Assembly (NCBI GenBank): GCA_964434385.1
Contig: CAYSUW010000019.1
Span: 1 to 21,527 of the forward strand
DNA: 21,527 bases
Origin: GCA-002700125 sp964434385
GTDB lineage: Bacteria; Chloroflexota; Dehalococcoidia; Lucifugimonadales; Lucifugimonadaceae
Direction: 5' to 3'
In this document: one piece after another, positions 1 through 6,361 of the stretch
Layout of the letters: the number at the start of each line of letters is the position of its first letter
How positions within the stretch are numbered: the stretch's first letter is position 1
Made by a program: the position numbers and the translations under genes
Notes under the pieces: model-generated
The model's input: only the letters and a program-made list of their open reading frames with translations
What the model was told of the DNA's origin: nothing
The model's database searches: none

Positions 1-2
1 CT

Positions 3-122
3 CCTGCACCAGCTCCTGCACCAGCTCCTGCACCAGCTCCTGCACCAGCTCCTGCTCCTGCTCCTGCACCAGCTCCTGCTCCAGCTCCTGCACCAGCTCC
101 TGCTCCTGCTGCCCCTGCTCCT
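3..122 (+). repeat. Low-complexity tandem repeat encoding (Pro-Ala)n
   Basis: Mainly a 12-nt unit CCTGCACCAGCT, interspersed with 6-nt CCTGCT units, so the whole tract keeps frame. It abuts the window edge, as expected if assembly stopped in a repeat. Copy number is likely to vary. Confidence 0.85.
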
Positions 123-158
123 AGTGGCGGTGGCGGTGGCGGTGGCCATAATCAATAG
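3..158 (+). CDS. C-terminal end of a Pro-Ala repeat protein (partial)
   Basis: The open frame runs in from the left edge and encodes an almost pure Pro-Ala alternation (CCT GCA CCA GCT units), then APAPS, seven glycines and His-Asn-Gln before TAG at 156-158. The 5' part is outside the window, so the main domain is unseen. Pro-Ala tracts usually form extended linkers or wall-spanning stalks, but no export signal or anchor is visible here. The plus-strand reading is supported by the in-frame stop and a strong terminator 36 nt further on. The repeat is far more GC-rich than the rest of the window because Pro, Ala and Gly codons are GC-rich, so it need not be foreign. Function unknown. Confidence 0.6.
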   Translation, partial: PAPAPAPAPAPAPAPAPAPAPAPAPAPAPAPAPAPAAPAPSGGGGGGGHNQ

Positions 159-194
159 TGAGTGGTTATAGGACCTTAAATAAATAGAATTGAT

Positions 195-235
195 AATACA
201 TAGGATGGAAAAACATCCATCCTATGTATTTTTTT
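195..235 (+). terminator. Rho-independent terminator of the Pro-Ala repeat gene
   Basis: Perfect 14-bp inverted repeat: AATACATAGGATGG at 195-208 and CCATCCTATGTATT at 217-230, with an 8-nt loop, running into a T tract at 229-235. It follows the TAG at 156-158 and separates that gene from the convergent lipoprotein gene ending at 240. The T tract favours termination in the plus direction. Confidence 0.9.
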
Positions 236-239
236 AGAG

Positions 240-692
240 TTAGTTAAGTTGATCTATAAGTTTTTGGCAATCCGAAACTTGATCTTCGCATAATAACAAC
301 ATATTTCCGAATATCACATATGCATGATATCTATTAACTCTAGGAATCATATAGTCAGTTTGACCAGGACGTTTTTGAATAGATTCTTCAGCATAAGGGA
401 CACCAAATTTTTTAGCATCATCATGAGAATTATATATCCATACTTCTATATCTCTTTTTTGAAAAAATCCATACCAAATACCATTGGTATCAGGGAATTC
501 AGAGTTATCAAATTGTTTATTTTTTTTCCATCCAGCATTGATAAGATCATCAATGTTATAAATATTTTTATCTTCTATAATTTTAGATGTAACAATCTCT
601 CCAGAATCTTCAAGTTTCTCGTTTTCAGAAGATTCAGCTGTAGAACAAGATATTATTAAAATGGAAAGCATAAAAATTAAAGTGGACCTCAA
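240..692 (-). CDS. Small secreted lipoprotein, family A (150 aa)
   Basis: Residues 1-15 form a short signal peptide and the lipobox I-I-S-C puts the lipidated cysteine at residue 16, so the mature protein should be membrane-anchored outside the cytoplasm. An acidic Ser/Glu linker follows, then a globular part of about 110 residues. TTG at 690-692 is chosen as start because a perfect AGGAGG (minus strand, 697-702) lies 4 nt upstream; the next ATG (residue 8) would be too far away and would leave too little signal peptide. The globular part resembles the lipoprotein at 16476-17081: both share a pattern IY-x-[IM]-[DN], FP[DE], GFxxxRx[IV], YxSxx[DN]A[KR]x[FL]G and xAEE, and end in a GN-hydrophobic strand plus a short helix. 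Two cysteines near the C-terminus (CEDQVSDC) could form a disulfide. Function unknown. Confidence 0.8.
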   Translation of the reverse strand: MRSTLIFMLSILIISCSTAESSENEKLEDSGEIVTSKIIEDKNIYNIDDLINAGWKKNKQFDNSEFPDTNGIWYGFFQKRDIEVWIYNSHDDAKKFGVPYAEESIQKRPGQTDYMIPRVNRYHAYVIFGNMLLLCEDQVSDCQKLIDQLN

Positions 693-696
693 ATTA

Positions 697-702
697 CCTC
701 CT
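697..702 (-). promoter_or_regulatory. Shine-Dalgarno site fixing the TTG start of the lipoprotein
   Basis: The minus strand reads AGGAGG here, 4 nt before TTG at 692-690. It shows that canonical ribosome binding is used in this genome and that TTG can initiate. Confidence 0.75.
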
Positions 703-704
703 AT

Positions 705-741
705 AAAAAATTTCTTCTATCTTAACTTAAAGAAGAAATTT
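705..741 (-). terminator. Probable AT-rich intrinsic terminator behind the cupredoxin gene
   Basis: Inverted repeat AAATTTCTTC (708-717) and GAAGAAATTT (732-741) with a 14-nt loop. Read on the minus strand the stem ends in six Ts (710-705). It lies between the cupredoxin gene (stop at 756) and the next minus-strand gene (start at 692), whose ribosome site follows directly. The stem is AT-rich, so termination may be partial. Confidence 0.5.
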
Positions 742-755
742 GATAAATTAAGAGA

Positions 756-1238
756 TTAATCATTCTTAGTAGAAATAACCTTAATAATACCTTTCATATT
801 AGAATGCAAATCACATTTATAGCTGTATCTACCAGATGAAAGAAAAGTAAATTGATATTTTTGTCCAGATGATAAAAACCCAGATGAAAAAATATTATCA
901 GATGAAGATACAGTGTGTGATGATGAATCATTGTTTATCCATAAAACGGTTGAACCAACAATAATATTCAATGATTCTTTTTCAAATTTAAAATTAGAAA
1001 TATTAATTATTTCAATTATAGCAGGAACGAAGGTAGCAGTTGGAGTTATAGTTGGAACTAGAGTAGCAGTTGGAGTTATAGTTGGAGTTTGATATTTTTT
1101 ATTATTTTCATTTTTTCTGAAGATATAGAATCATCTTTTCCATTATCAAGATCACTAACTTTATTTAAATTGTTTGCACAGGATAGAATAAATAAAATAA
1201 AAATTATTCCAATAAAATTATTACTCTTAATTTTCATA
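756..1238 (-). pseudogene. Cupredoxin (plastocyanin-like) lipoprotein, disrupted by two small indels
   Basis: Three segments in sequence make one plausible protein. From ATG at 1238-1236 comes MKIKSNNFIGIIF; after the A6 run at 1199-1204 the other frame gives a hydrophobic stretch ending in lipobox I-L-S-C; after the T6 run at 1111-1116 the original frame resumes with a Thr/Pro linker (two 10-residue PTITPTATxV repeats) and an intact cupredoxin domain. Numbered from the internal Met at 971, the type 1 copper ligands are His19, Cys53, His56 and Met59 (YKCDLHSNMKG). One base too many in the first run and one too few in the second would restore a continuous reading frame. The family consists of small blue copper electron carriers, here tethered outside the membrane. 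The gene follows the broken aldo/keto reductase by 34 nt. Either a recent pseudogene or consensus errors; the internal Met at 971 alone would give an unexported domain. Confidence 0.7.
1033..1086 (-). repeat. Direct repeat encoding the Thr-Pro linker
   Basis: A 24-nt sequence at 1033-1056 recurs exactly at 1063-1086, giving a 30-nt period, that is ten residues of the Thr/Pro linker between lipid anchor and cupredoxin domain. Confidence 0.8.
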
Positions 1239-1272
1239 AATAACTATATTTATATGAATAGATAGAATTATA

Positions 1273-2138
1273 TTAAATAAAAATTTCAGTCTCAGAACCT
1301 ATAGGGTTGATTTTATATGAAAAATCTTTTAATTCTTTTATATCTTGACTTGAAATAGGTGAATAATTTTTAACAAATTTAAGCGCTAATTTAAACAATT
1401 TAGGATCCCCAGGAGAAAGAAGAGAAGTTACTGGCTTAGACAGGGTAAATCTTAGTGCTAATTCAGCAAAATGAGGATCATCTATAGGTTCGTACCAACA
1501 ATTTTTATATTTTCTGTTTTTGGGATCATCCCACATTTGAAGTGCCATCGATTTTAAAGCTAAAATTGCTAAGTTTTTTTCTTTTGCAATGTCCAATAAT
1601 TCCGAACCAAATCCATATTTTAAATAAACACTCCAATTTACTGGCATTAATATAGAATCAAAGTCAAATGATTTAATTAATCTTTTTGCTACTTTTTCCG
1701 AATGACAAGAAAACCCCAAATATTTAACTAAACCTTTTTCTTTTGCTTTTTGAAGCGTTTTAATTGCCCCATCATCGGCCATAACTTGTTCAAAATCATC
1801 ATCATTTTCCATTGCATGTAATTGATACAAATCTAAATAATCAGTTTTTAAAACATCTAAAGAATTATATAATTCTTTTGTAGCTTCTTTTTCAGTTCTC
1901 TTATTAGTTTTACAAGCAAGAAAAGAGTTTAATCTGTATTTTTTCAAAGAAGGTCCTAGAAGTGTTCTGCATTTCCGTACCCTGGAGAAACATCAAAATA
2001 ATTTATTCCTTCAGAAACAGCATCTGAAACTATAGAATCAGATCCATATTGATCTAATCCTTTTATGACAATACCTCCCAATCCTAACACTGATAAATAT
2101 TCATTTTTATTTCAAAATTTTCTTTTTTCTATTTTCAT
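1273..2138 (-). pseudogene. Aldo/keto reductase, broken by an early stop and a 1-nt deletion
   Basis: From ATG at 2138-2136 the frame encodes MKIEKRKF, then TGA at 2114-2112, then the conserved N-terminal half (LSVLGLGGIVIKGLDQYG, then NYFDVSPGYGNAEHF). The frame breaks at a TAG at 1958-1956; one missing base near 1957-1959 would give HFLGPSLKKYR and join the long downstream frame, which runs to the stop at 1273. The catalytic tetrad of the superfamily is still legible over the pieces: Asp and Tyr in DVSPGYG, Lys in LACKTNKR, His in YQLHAME. Length when repaired is about 288 residues, normal for an NAD(P)H-dependent aldo/keto reductase. The long fragment alone (TTG at 1947) lacks the first strand-helix units and the Asp/Tyr pair, so it should be inactive. 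Substrate not predictable. Confidence 0.8.
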
Positions 2139-2257
2139 AATTTATTAATTTCAGATCAATGATCTATAGGATATTCATATTTGGTATAAATAGATAAATT
2201 TATTGCTTTTTTTTATTATAAACTGAAAATATAAATAAAATTAATCCATTATAAAAT
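2139..2257. promoter_or_regulatory. Divergent intergenic region with a 6-1-6 palindrome
   Basis: The 119-bp gap between the aldo/keto reductase and DHDPS-like starts holds AGATCA-A-TGATCT (2153-2165), a perfect 13-bp palindrome 15 nt upstream of the reductase ATG, where an operator could act. A TATAAA at 2185-2190 and the TATAAAAT just before the ATG at 2258 are possible -10 elements, but such strings are common in this base composition. No Shine-Dalgarno is visible for 2258. Confidence 0.35.
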
Positions 2258-3154
2258 ATGCAAATAAATAACTTAAAAGATCCTATACTTGTAGCTCCAA
2301 GCCCTACTCCTTTCAATAAAAATGACTCAGTAAATTATTCAGCTATAGAAAAGAATGTGTCGAAATGGCTTGAGACTCCTTTAACAGGATTTGTTTTAGG
2401 TTCTGAAAATGGAGAAGAGAGTTTTCTTTCTTTAGAAGAAAAAATTAAAATCGTATCTACAGTTTCTCAAGTAAACTCAGGAGAAAAAATTGTTATTGGC
2501 GGAGTAGATAATCCATCAACTATAGAAACAATTAAAGAATCAGAAAAACTAGTAAGATCTGGTGCTGATCTTATTAGAATAAGAATTCCTAGAAACAGAG
2601 ATTCAGTAATGCCCTATTTTGAATCTGTCTTAGACAAAATTCCTGTGCCTGTGCTAGTAATTCATCAAATGGCACCTGGTAATTTTGATTCCTCAATGAC
2701 TCAAATAGGAGCATCTCCAGAAGAAATAGGTGATATTTGTTCTAACTCCAATGTTTTTGGTTACATTTCGAGTAGCTTGATAAGATTTGAAGCTAAAGTA
2801 AAACAACACATTCCATCAGAAAAAAAATTCTGGGTTTGCAATTCAATATTATTACTTCCTGGAGTAGCTATAGGTGCAAATGGAGCATGCATGATGTTTG
2901 GAAACATAGCCCCAAAAATATCTTTAGATATTCTTTCATTAGCTATGAATAAACAAATAGATAAAGCTTATGATCTACACTCTTCGATAATAGATGCAGA
3001 CTGGAATGTGTTATCTTCAGGCGCAGCAGGGTTAAAATATGCTTTAGATCTACTAGGATTCGAAGGTGGACTTCCAAGAAGCCCCATGCTGGAACTAAAT
3101 GAAAATAAAAAAAGGTTAATTTCCAATTCGTTAATTAAATCAGGTTTAATATAA
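2258..3154 (+). CDS. DHDPS/NAL-superfamily protein lacking the Schiff-base lysine
   Basis: 298 residues, the usual length of the dihydrodipicolinate synthase/N-acetylneuraminate lyase TIM-barrel family. Recognisable are the N-terminal strand (PILVAPSPTPF), the GSENGEESFLSLEEK motif at 48-62 (family GxxGExxxLxxxE), and the C-terminal end AAGLKYALDLLGF-x-GLPRSP. In active members a lysine in G-I-K-[DE]-[SA]-[ST] on strand 6 forms the imine with the keto acid; here the site reads VFGYISSS with Ile170 instead. The conserved Tyr on strand 5 (usually Y-N-x-P) is replaced in VIHQMAPGN, with His136 nearby. It therefore probably does not do class I aldolase chemistry; a divergent lyase or ligand-binding role is possible. 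It ends 1 nt from the convergent SDR gene. Confidence 0.8.
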   Translation: MQINNLKDPILVAPSPTPFNKNDSVNYSAIEKNVSKWLETPLTGFVLGSENGEESFLSLEEKIKIVSTVSQVNSGEKIVIGGVDNPSTIETIKESEKLVRSGADLIRIRIPRNRDSVMPYFESVLDKIPVPVLVIHQMAPGNFDSSMTQIGASPEEIGDICSNSNVFGYISSSLIRFEAKVKQHIPSEKKFWVCNSILLLPGVAIGANGACMMFGNIAPKISLDILSLAMNKQIDKAYDLHSSIIDADWNVLSSGAAGLKYALDLLGFEGGLPRSPMLELNENKKRLISNSLIKSGLI

Positions 3155-3155
3155 C

Positions 3156-3917
3156 TTATTGAGCTGTATATCCCCCATCTACTGGAAGACATACTCCTGT
3201 AATAAAAGAAGCTTCATCAGAAGATAAAAATAAAGCAGCATTAGCTATTTCTTCCGGTCTAGCTAATCTGCCCATTGGATGCATTGCCTCAAGCTCAGAT
3301 AAAACATCTTTGTCTTTCCATAATCCTTCAGTGAGTTTCGTTTTAGTAAAACCGGGACACAATGCATTTACTCTAATATTATGTTCAGCTAATCCAACTG
3401 CCATGTCTCTAGTCATTTGAACAACTCCCCCCTTTGAATGAGGGTAAGGGTTTAGTCCATTAGAAATTTTTTTATTGTAACCAACCAATCCAATTATTGA
3501 AGCCATATTCAATATAGAACCTCCTTCATTCTTCTTCATTTCTTCTACAGCAAACCATGACATCATATAAGTTCCTTTTAAATTAATATTAATCACCCAA
3601 TCCCAAGTCTCCTCAAAATCAAACTCAGGAGGAGCATTTCTAGGAGTAACTCCTGCACTATTAATCAATATGTCTAGACCTCCAAGTTTTTCTTTTGCAT
3701 AATTAATCAAATATTTTGCATCAGATTTCAAAGAAACATCTCCATGTACAATTTCAGTTTCATTTTCTCCTAATAAGGATCTAGTAAATTCCAAAGTTTC
3801 TATATTCAAGTCAGTTAATACAATTCGAGCACCTTCATTAAAAAATAATTCTGCACATGCTTGCCCAATTCCTGAGCCTGCTCCTGTTATTAAAACTTTC
3901 TTGTTTTTCAATCTCAT
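3156..3917 (-). CDS. Classical short-chain dehydrogenase/reductase (253 aa)
   Basis: A cytoplasmic NAD(P)-dependent oxidoreductase of the classical SDR type. The cofactor motif TGAGSGIG is at 11-18, Asp36 after the second strand (VLTDLN) favours NAD over NADP, the structural motif reads NSAG at 86-89, and the catalytic set is Ser140 (NMAS), Tyr158 and Lys162 (YPHSK). The C-terminus has the usual PGFTKT and GVCLPVDGGYTAQ. Annotators would often name it FabG-like, but the Asp and the catabolic setting argue for an alcohol or sugar-acid dehydrogenase. Start ATG at 3917-3915; no clear Shine-Dalgarno, but a TATATT-like element lies 9-14 nt upstream. It diverges from the aminotransferase over 53 nt and converges with the DHDPS-like gene. 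Substrate unknown. Confidence 0.9.
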   Translation of the reverse strand: MRLKNKKVLITGAGSGIGQACAELFFNEGARIVLTDLNIETLEFTRSLLGENETEIVHGDVSLKSDAKYLINYAKEKLGGLDILINSAGVTPRNAPPEFDFEETWDWVININLKGTYMMSWFAVEEMKKNEGGSILNMASIIGLVGYNKKISNGLNPYPHSKGGVVQMTRDMAVGLAEHNIRVNALCPGFTKTKLTEGLWKDKDVLSELEAMHPMGRLARPEEIANAALFLSSDEASFITGVCLPVDGGYTAQ

Positions 3918-3970
3918 CTTAAAAAAATATAATATATACTATTAATAATCTTAAACTTACCTTATTAAAA
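3918..3970. promoter_or_regulatory. Short divergent promoter region, SDR / aminotransferase
   Basis: Fifty-three nearly all-AT bases separate two divergent starts, so both promoters must lie here or inside the opposite gene. TATA-like strings (around 3928-3938) fit -10 elements for the minus-strand SDR. No dyad stands out. Confidence 0.35.
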
Positions 3971-5146
3971 TTGTCTATTTCAGAAAATATTAAAAAACAG
4001 ATGAAGGACAGTTCCTGGATCAGGAAGATGTTCGAAGAAGGAATTATGTTAAGACAGAAATTCGGTGCTGATAATGTCTTTGACTTATCTCTAGGCAATC
4101 CAAATGCTGAACCTCCCAAGAAATTAAATACTGTTTTGAAATCAATAATAAACAACCATGAAAAAGGTTTACATAAATATATGCCAAATGCAGGTTTTTC
4201 AGATACTAGACAAAGTATTGCAAATACACTCAAGCATGAAACTGATCTTTCTTTCTCAGAGGAAGACATAATTATGACATGTGGAGCTGCTGGAGCAATA
4301 AACGTTTTTCTAAGATCCATATTAGACGAAGATGATGAAGTGATAATTTTTAGTCCTTATTTTGCAGAATACTTTTTCTATATTAAAAATCAGAATGGTG
4401 TCCCGATAATAAGTAAATCTAATGAGGATTTCACGCCAAATTTAGAAGATTTATCTAAAAAAATAACCAAGAAAACTAAAGCGATAATTATAAACAGTCC
4501 TAATAATCCAAGTGGAGTGATATATAACACTGAAATGATTGAACAATTAGGAGCAGTATTAACAAAGTCTGGAAAAAAATATAACAATTCTATTTATTTG
4601 ATAAGTGATGAACCTTACAGAAAAGTTGTTTATGAAGAAAAATGTCCTTATATTTTTAATTCTTATGAGAATTCTGTAGTAGTTACTTCTTTCTCTAAAG
4701 ACTTAGGCTTAGCTGGAGAGAGAATTGGTTATATAGCTTTTAACCCTAAAATCTTAAACAAGTCAGATCTCATTGATGCTGCAATATTCTGTAATAGAAC
4801 TTTAGGTTTTGTTAATGCTCCTGCAATTTCACAAAGAATAGTAAAAGAATTACAAAATAGTCTAATAGATATTGATTTTTATAAATCAAAAAGAGATTTT
4901 CTATATAAAGAATTAGTCAGAATCGGATATGAATGTATATTACCTAAAGGTGCTTTTTATATGTTTCCAAAATCACCTATAAAAGATGATGAAAAATTTG
5001 TTTCTATTCTACAAAGTAAACGAGTTTTAGTTGTACCAGGAATAGGCTTTGGTACACCTGGGCATTTTAGGATTTCTTATTGTGTTGATGATTCAGTGCT
5101 TAGGGGCTCTATAAAGGGATTTGAAGAAGCCTTTAATGAAATCTAA
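3971..5146 (+). CDS. PLP-dependent aminotransferase, class I/II (391 aa)
   Basis: Fold type I aminotransferase. Landmarks: FDLSLGNPNAEPP near 37-49, SPNNPSG at 176-182 with the Asn contacting the cofactor, SDEPYR at 212-217 with Asp213 (binds the pyridine nitrogen) and Tyr216, the PLP lysine Lys243 in SFSKDLGLAGERIGY with Arg251, and a substrate-carboxylate Arg in GHFRISY near the C-terminus. Full length for the family. It moves an amino group between an amino acid and a 2-oxo acid in the cytoplasm; specificity cannot be read from sequence, though this subgroup is usually annotated as aspartate aminotransferase-like. The start is TTG at 3971 without a visible Shine-Dalgarno; an ATG at residue 11 would remove the first helix. 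Its TAA overlaps the TAG of the convergent threonine synthase-like gene. Confidence 0.88.
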   Translation: MSISENIKKQMKDSSWIRKMFEEGIMLRQKFGADNVFDLSLGNPNAEPPKKLNTVLKSIINNHEKGLHKYMPNAGFSDTRQSIANTLKHETDLSFSEEDIIMTCGAAGAINVFLRSILDEDDEVIIFSPYFAEYFFYIKNQNGVPIISKSNEDFTPNLEDLSKKITKKTKAIIINSPNNPSGVIYNTEMIEQLGAVLTKSGKKYNNSIYLISDEPYRKVVYEEKCPYIFNSYENSVVVTSFSKDLGLAGERIGYIAFNPKILNKSDLIDAAIFCNRTLGFVNAPAISQRIVKELQNSLIDIDFYKSKRDFLYKELVRIGYECILPKGAFYMFPKSPIKDDEKFVSILQSKRVLVVPGIGFGTPGHFRISYCVDDSVLRGSIKGFEEAFNEI

Positions 5147-6267
5147 ATATCAAATGATTTAAGATCTTTTAGTCCTGAGCCAGTAAGAGGAACTAAGACT
5201 TTAGAATTACTAGATAATTCTCCAATTTCACGTAATTTTTCTACTCCAGCAATCACTGCTGCACAAGTGGGTTCTACCAAAACTCCTGATTGAGCTAATT
5301 TTTTATGCCATTTAGAGATATTTTCGTCATTTACTGATACTGCACTACCATTGGAATCCAAGACAGCTTGAACAACCTGATTTTTTCTGGGAGGTTCAGA
5401 TACAGCGATTCCCCCTGCAATAGTAGAAGCTTTAGAAGAATTAGAAATCCATTTTTTATTATTTATTTTAGATTCAATAGGGTTAAAATTTTCTGCTTGA
5501 ACACAATGTAATCTGGGAATTTCTTCAATTTGTGAAGAAGATTTCAATTCTTTATAACCTTTAAAACAACCTATAAGCAAAGAGCCATTACCTACAGGAA
5601 CTACAATATCAGTAATTTCATTATTGAAATTTTCATAAACTTCATAAGAAAAATATTTCATTCCTTCACAAAAATATGGACTGTAATTATGTGACAGATA
5701 TATCAAGCCATTATTTTTACTGAATTCTTGAGCAGCTATAGTAGATGATTGTCTTGGGCCTTCTATTAAATGAATATTCGAACCATAAATTCTAATTTGA
5801 TCTATTTTTACCTGAGGAGTATTTTTAGGTACAAAAATATGAGAATTCATGCCAGCTTTAGCAGCATAAGCTGCAATAGAAGCTCCTGCATTACCTGAAG
5901 AATCTTCAACAAATTCAAGTACAGATTCATTAAGGGCTGCATTAATTAAAGTAGCAGAACCGCGATCTTTAAATGATCCAGTAGGGGAAATATTTTCTAA
6001 TTTCATCCAAAATCCTTTTAAATTGAATTCTTTTTCGTATTCTGGAAAATTCAATACCTGAGTGTTTCCTTCTCCTAAAAACAATCTATCAAAATTTTCA
6101 ATCGGCATATTAGGAAAATATTGTTGAATAGAATTATCATAAACAATATCAAAAACACCATTACAATCATTAAAAGTACATTTTAATGTAAATACTGAAG
6201 GCTCAGCTTTTCTGCCACATTCTAAACACTTAAAATGATATTTTTTCAACTGATTTTTTGAATTCAT
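5143..6267 (-). CDS. Threonine synthase-like PLP enzyme (374 aa)
   Basis: Fold type II PLP enzyme with an N-terminal zinc ribbon (Cys14, Cys17, Cys30, Cys35), as in threonine synthases of archaeal/actinobacterial type. The PLP lysine is Lys100 in SPTGSFKDRGS, followed by the Asn loop EDSSGNAGAS; the glycine-rich phosphate site is VPVGNGSLLIG, and the C-terminus has PLTGSG. The expected reaction is O-phosphohomoserine to threonine plus phosphate, in the cytoplasm. Relatives with the same layout include cysteate synthase and diaminopropionate lyase-like enzymes, so the name is a best guess; no homoserine kinase or dehydrogenase lies nearby. Start ATG at 6267-6265 lacks a Shine-Dalgarno; TACAAT (minus strand, 6277-6272) lies 4 nt upstream. 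Tail overlaps the aminotransferase by 4 nt. Confidence 0.8.
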   Translation of the reverse strand: MNSKNQLKKYHFKCLECGRKAEPSVFTLKCTFNDCNGVFDIVYDNSIQQYFPNMPIENFDRLFLGEGNTQVLNFPEYEKEFNLKGFWMKLENISPTGSFKDRGSATLINAALNESVLEFVEDSSGNAGASIAAYAAKAGMNSHIFVPKNTPQVKIDQIRIYGSNIHLIEGPRQSSTIAAQEFSKNNGLIYLSHNYSPYFCEGMKYFSYEVYENFNNEITDIVVPVGNGSLLIGCFKGYKELKSSSQIEEIPRLHCVQAENFNPIESKINNKKWISNSSKASTIAGGIAVSEPPRKNQVVQAVLDSNGSAVSVNDENISKWHKKLAQSGVLVEPTCAAVIAGVEKLREIGELSSNSKVLVPLTGSGLKDLKSFDI

Positions 6268-6288
6268 GTTAATTGTAGTAATTATTAT

Positions 6289-6312
6289 TTAGATAGATTA
6301 TTGTATATCTAA
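6289..6312. promoter_or_regulatory. Operator-like dyad between threonine synthase-like and ADH genes
   Basis: TTAGATA (6289-6295) and TATCTAA (6306-6312) are perfect inverted arms with a 10-nt spacer, about one helical turn apart centre to centre, in the middle of the 94-bp divergent region. This is the layout expected for a dimeric repressor controlling one or both genes. In such AT-rich DNA a 7-bp dyad is only suggestive. Confidence 0.35.
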
Positions 6313-6350
6313 TCTATTTTATATGTTTCCAAAATATTTCAGAATAAATT

Positions 6351-6355
6351 AGGAG
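6351..6355 (+). promoter_or_regulatory. Shine-Dalgarno of the ADH gene
   Basis: AGGAG followed by 6 nt and ATG at 6362; a canonical ribosome-binding site that fixes the start of the first gene of the catabolic operon. Confidence 0.75.
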
Positions 6356-6361
6356 ATAAGA

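Noticed and set aside
324..659. Plus-strand frame opposite the first lipoprotein
   Set aside because: Phe/Ile-rich shadow of a gene with signal peptide, lipobox and Shine-Dalgarno on the other strand.
1111..1204. Programmed ribosomal frameshifting in the cupredoxin gene
   Set aside because: It would need two opposite shifts in one short lipoprotein gene, one at the signal peptide; no known family precedent. Indels or errors are simpler.
2112..2114. TGA in the reductase as recoded Trp or selenocysteine
   Set aside because: TGA is a normal stop at 7487-7489, 8970-8972 and 21427-21429, no SECIS-like hairpin was seen, and the same gene has a second lesion.
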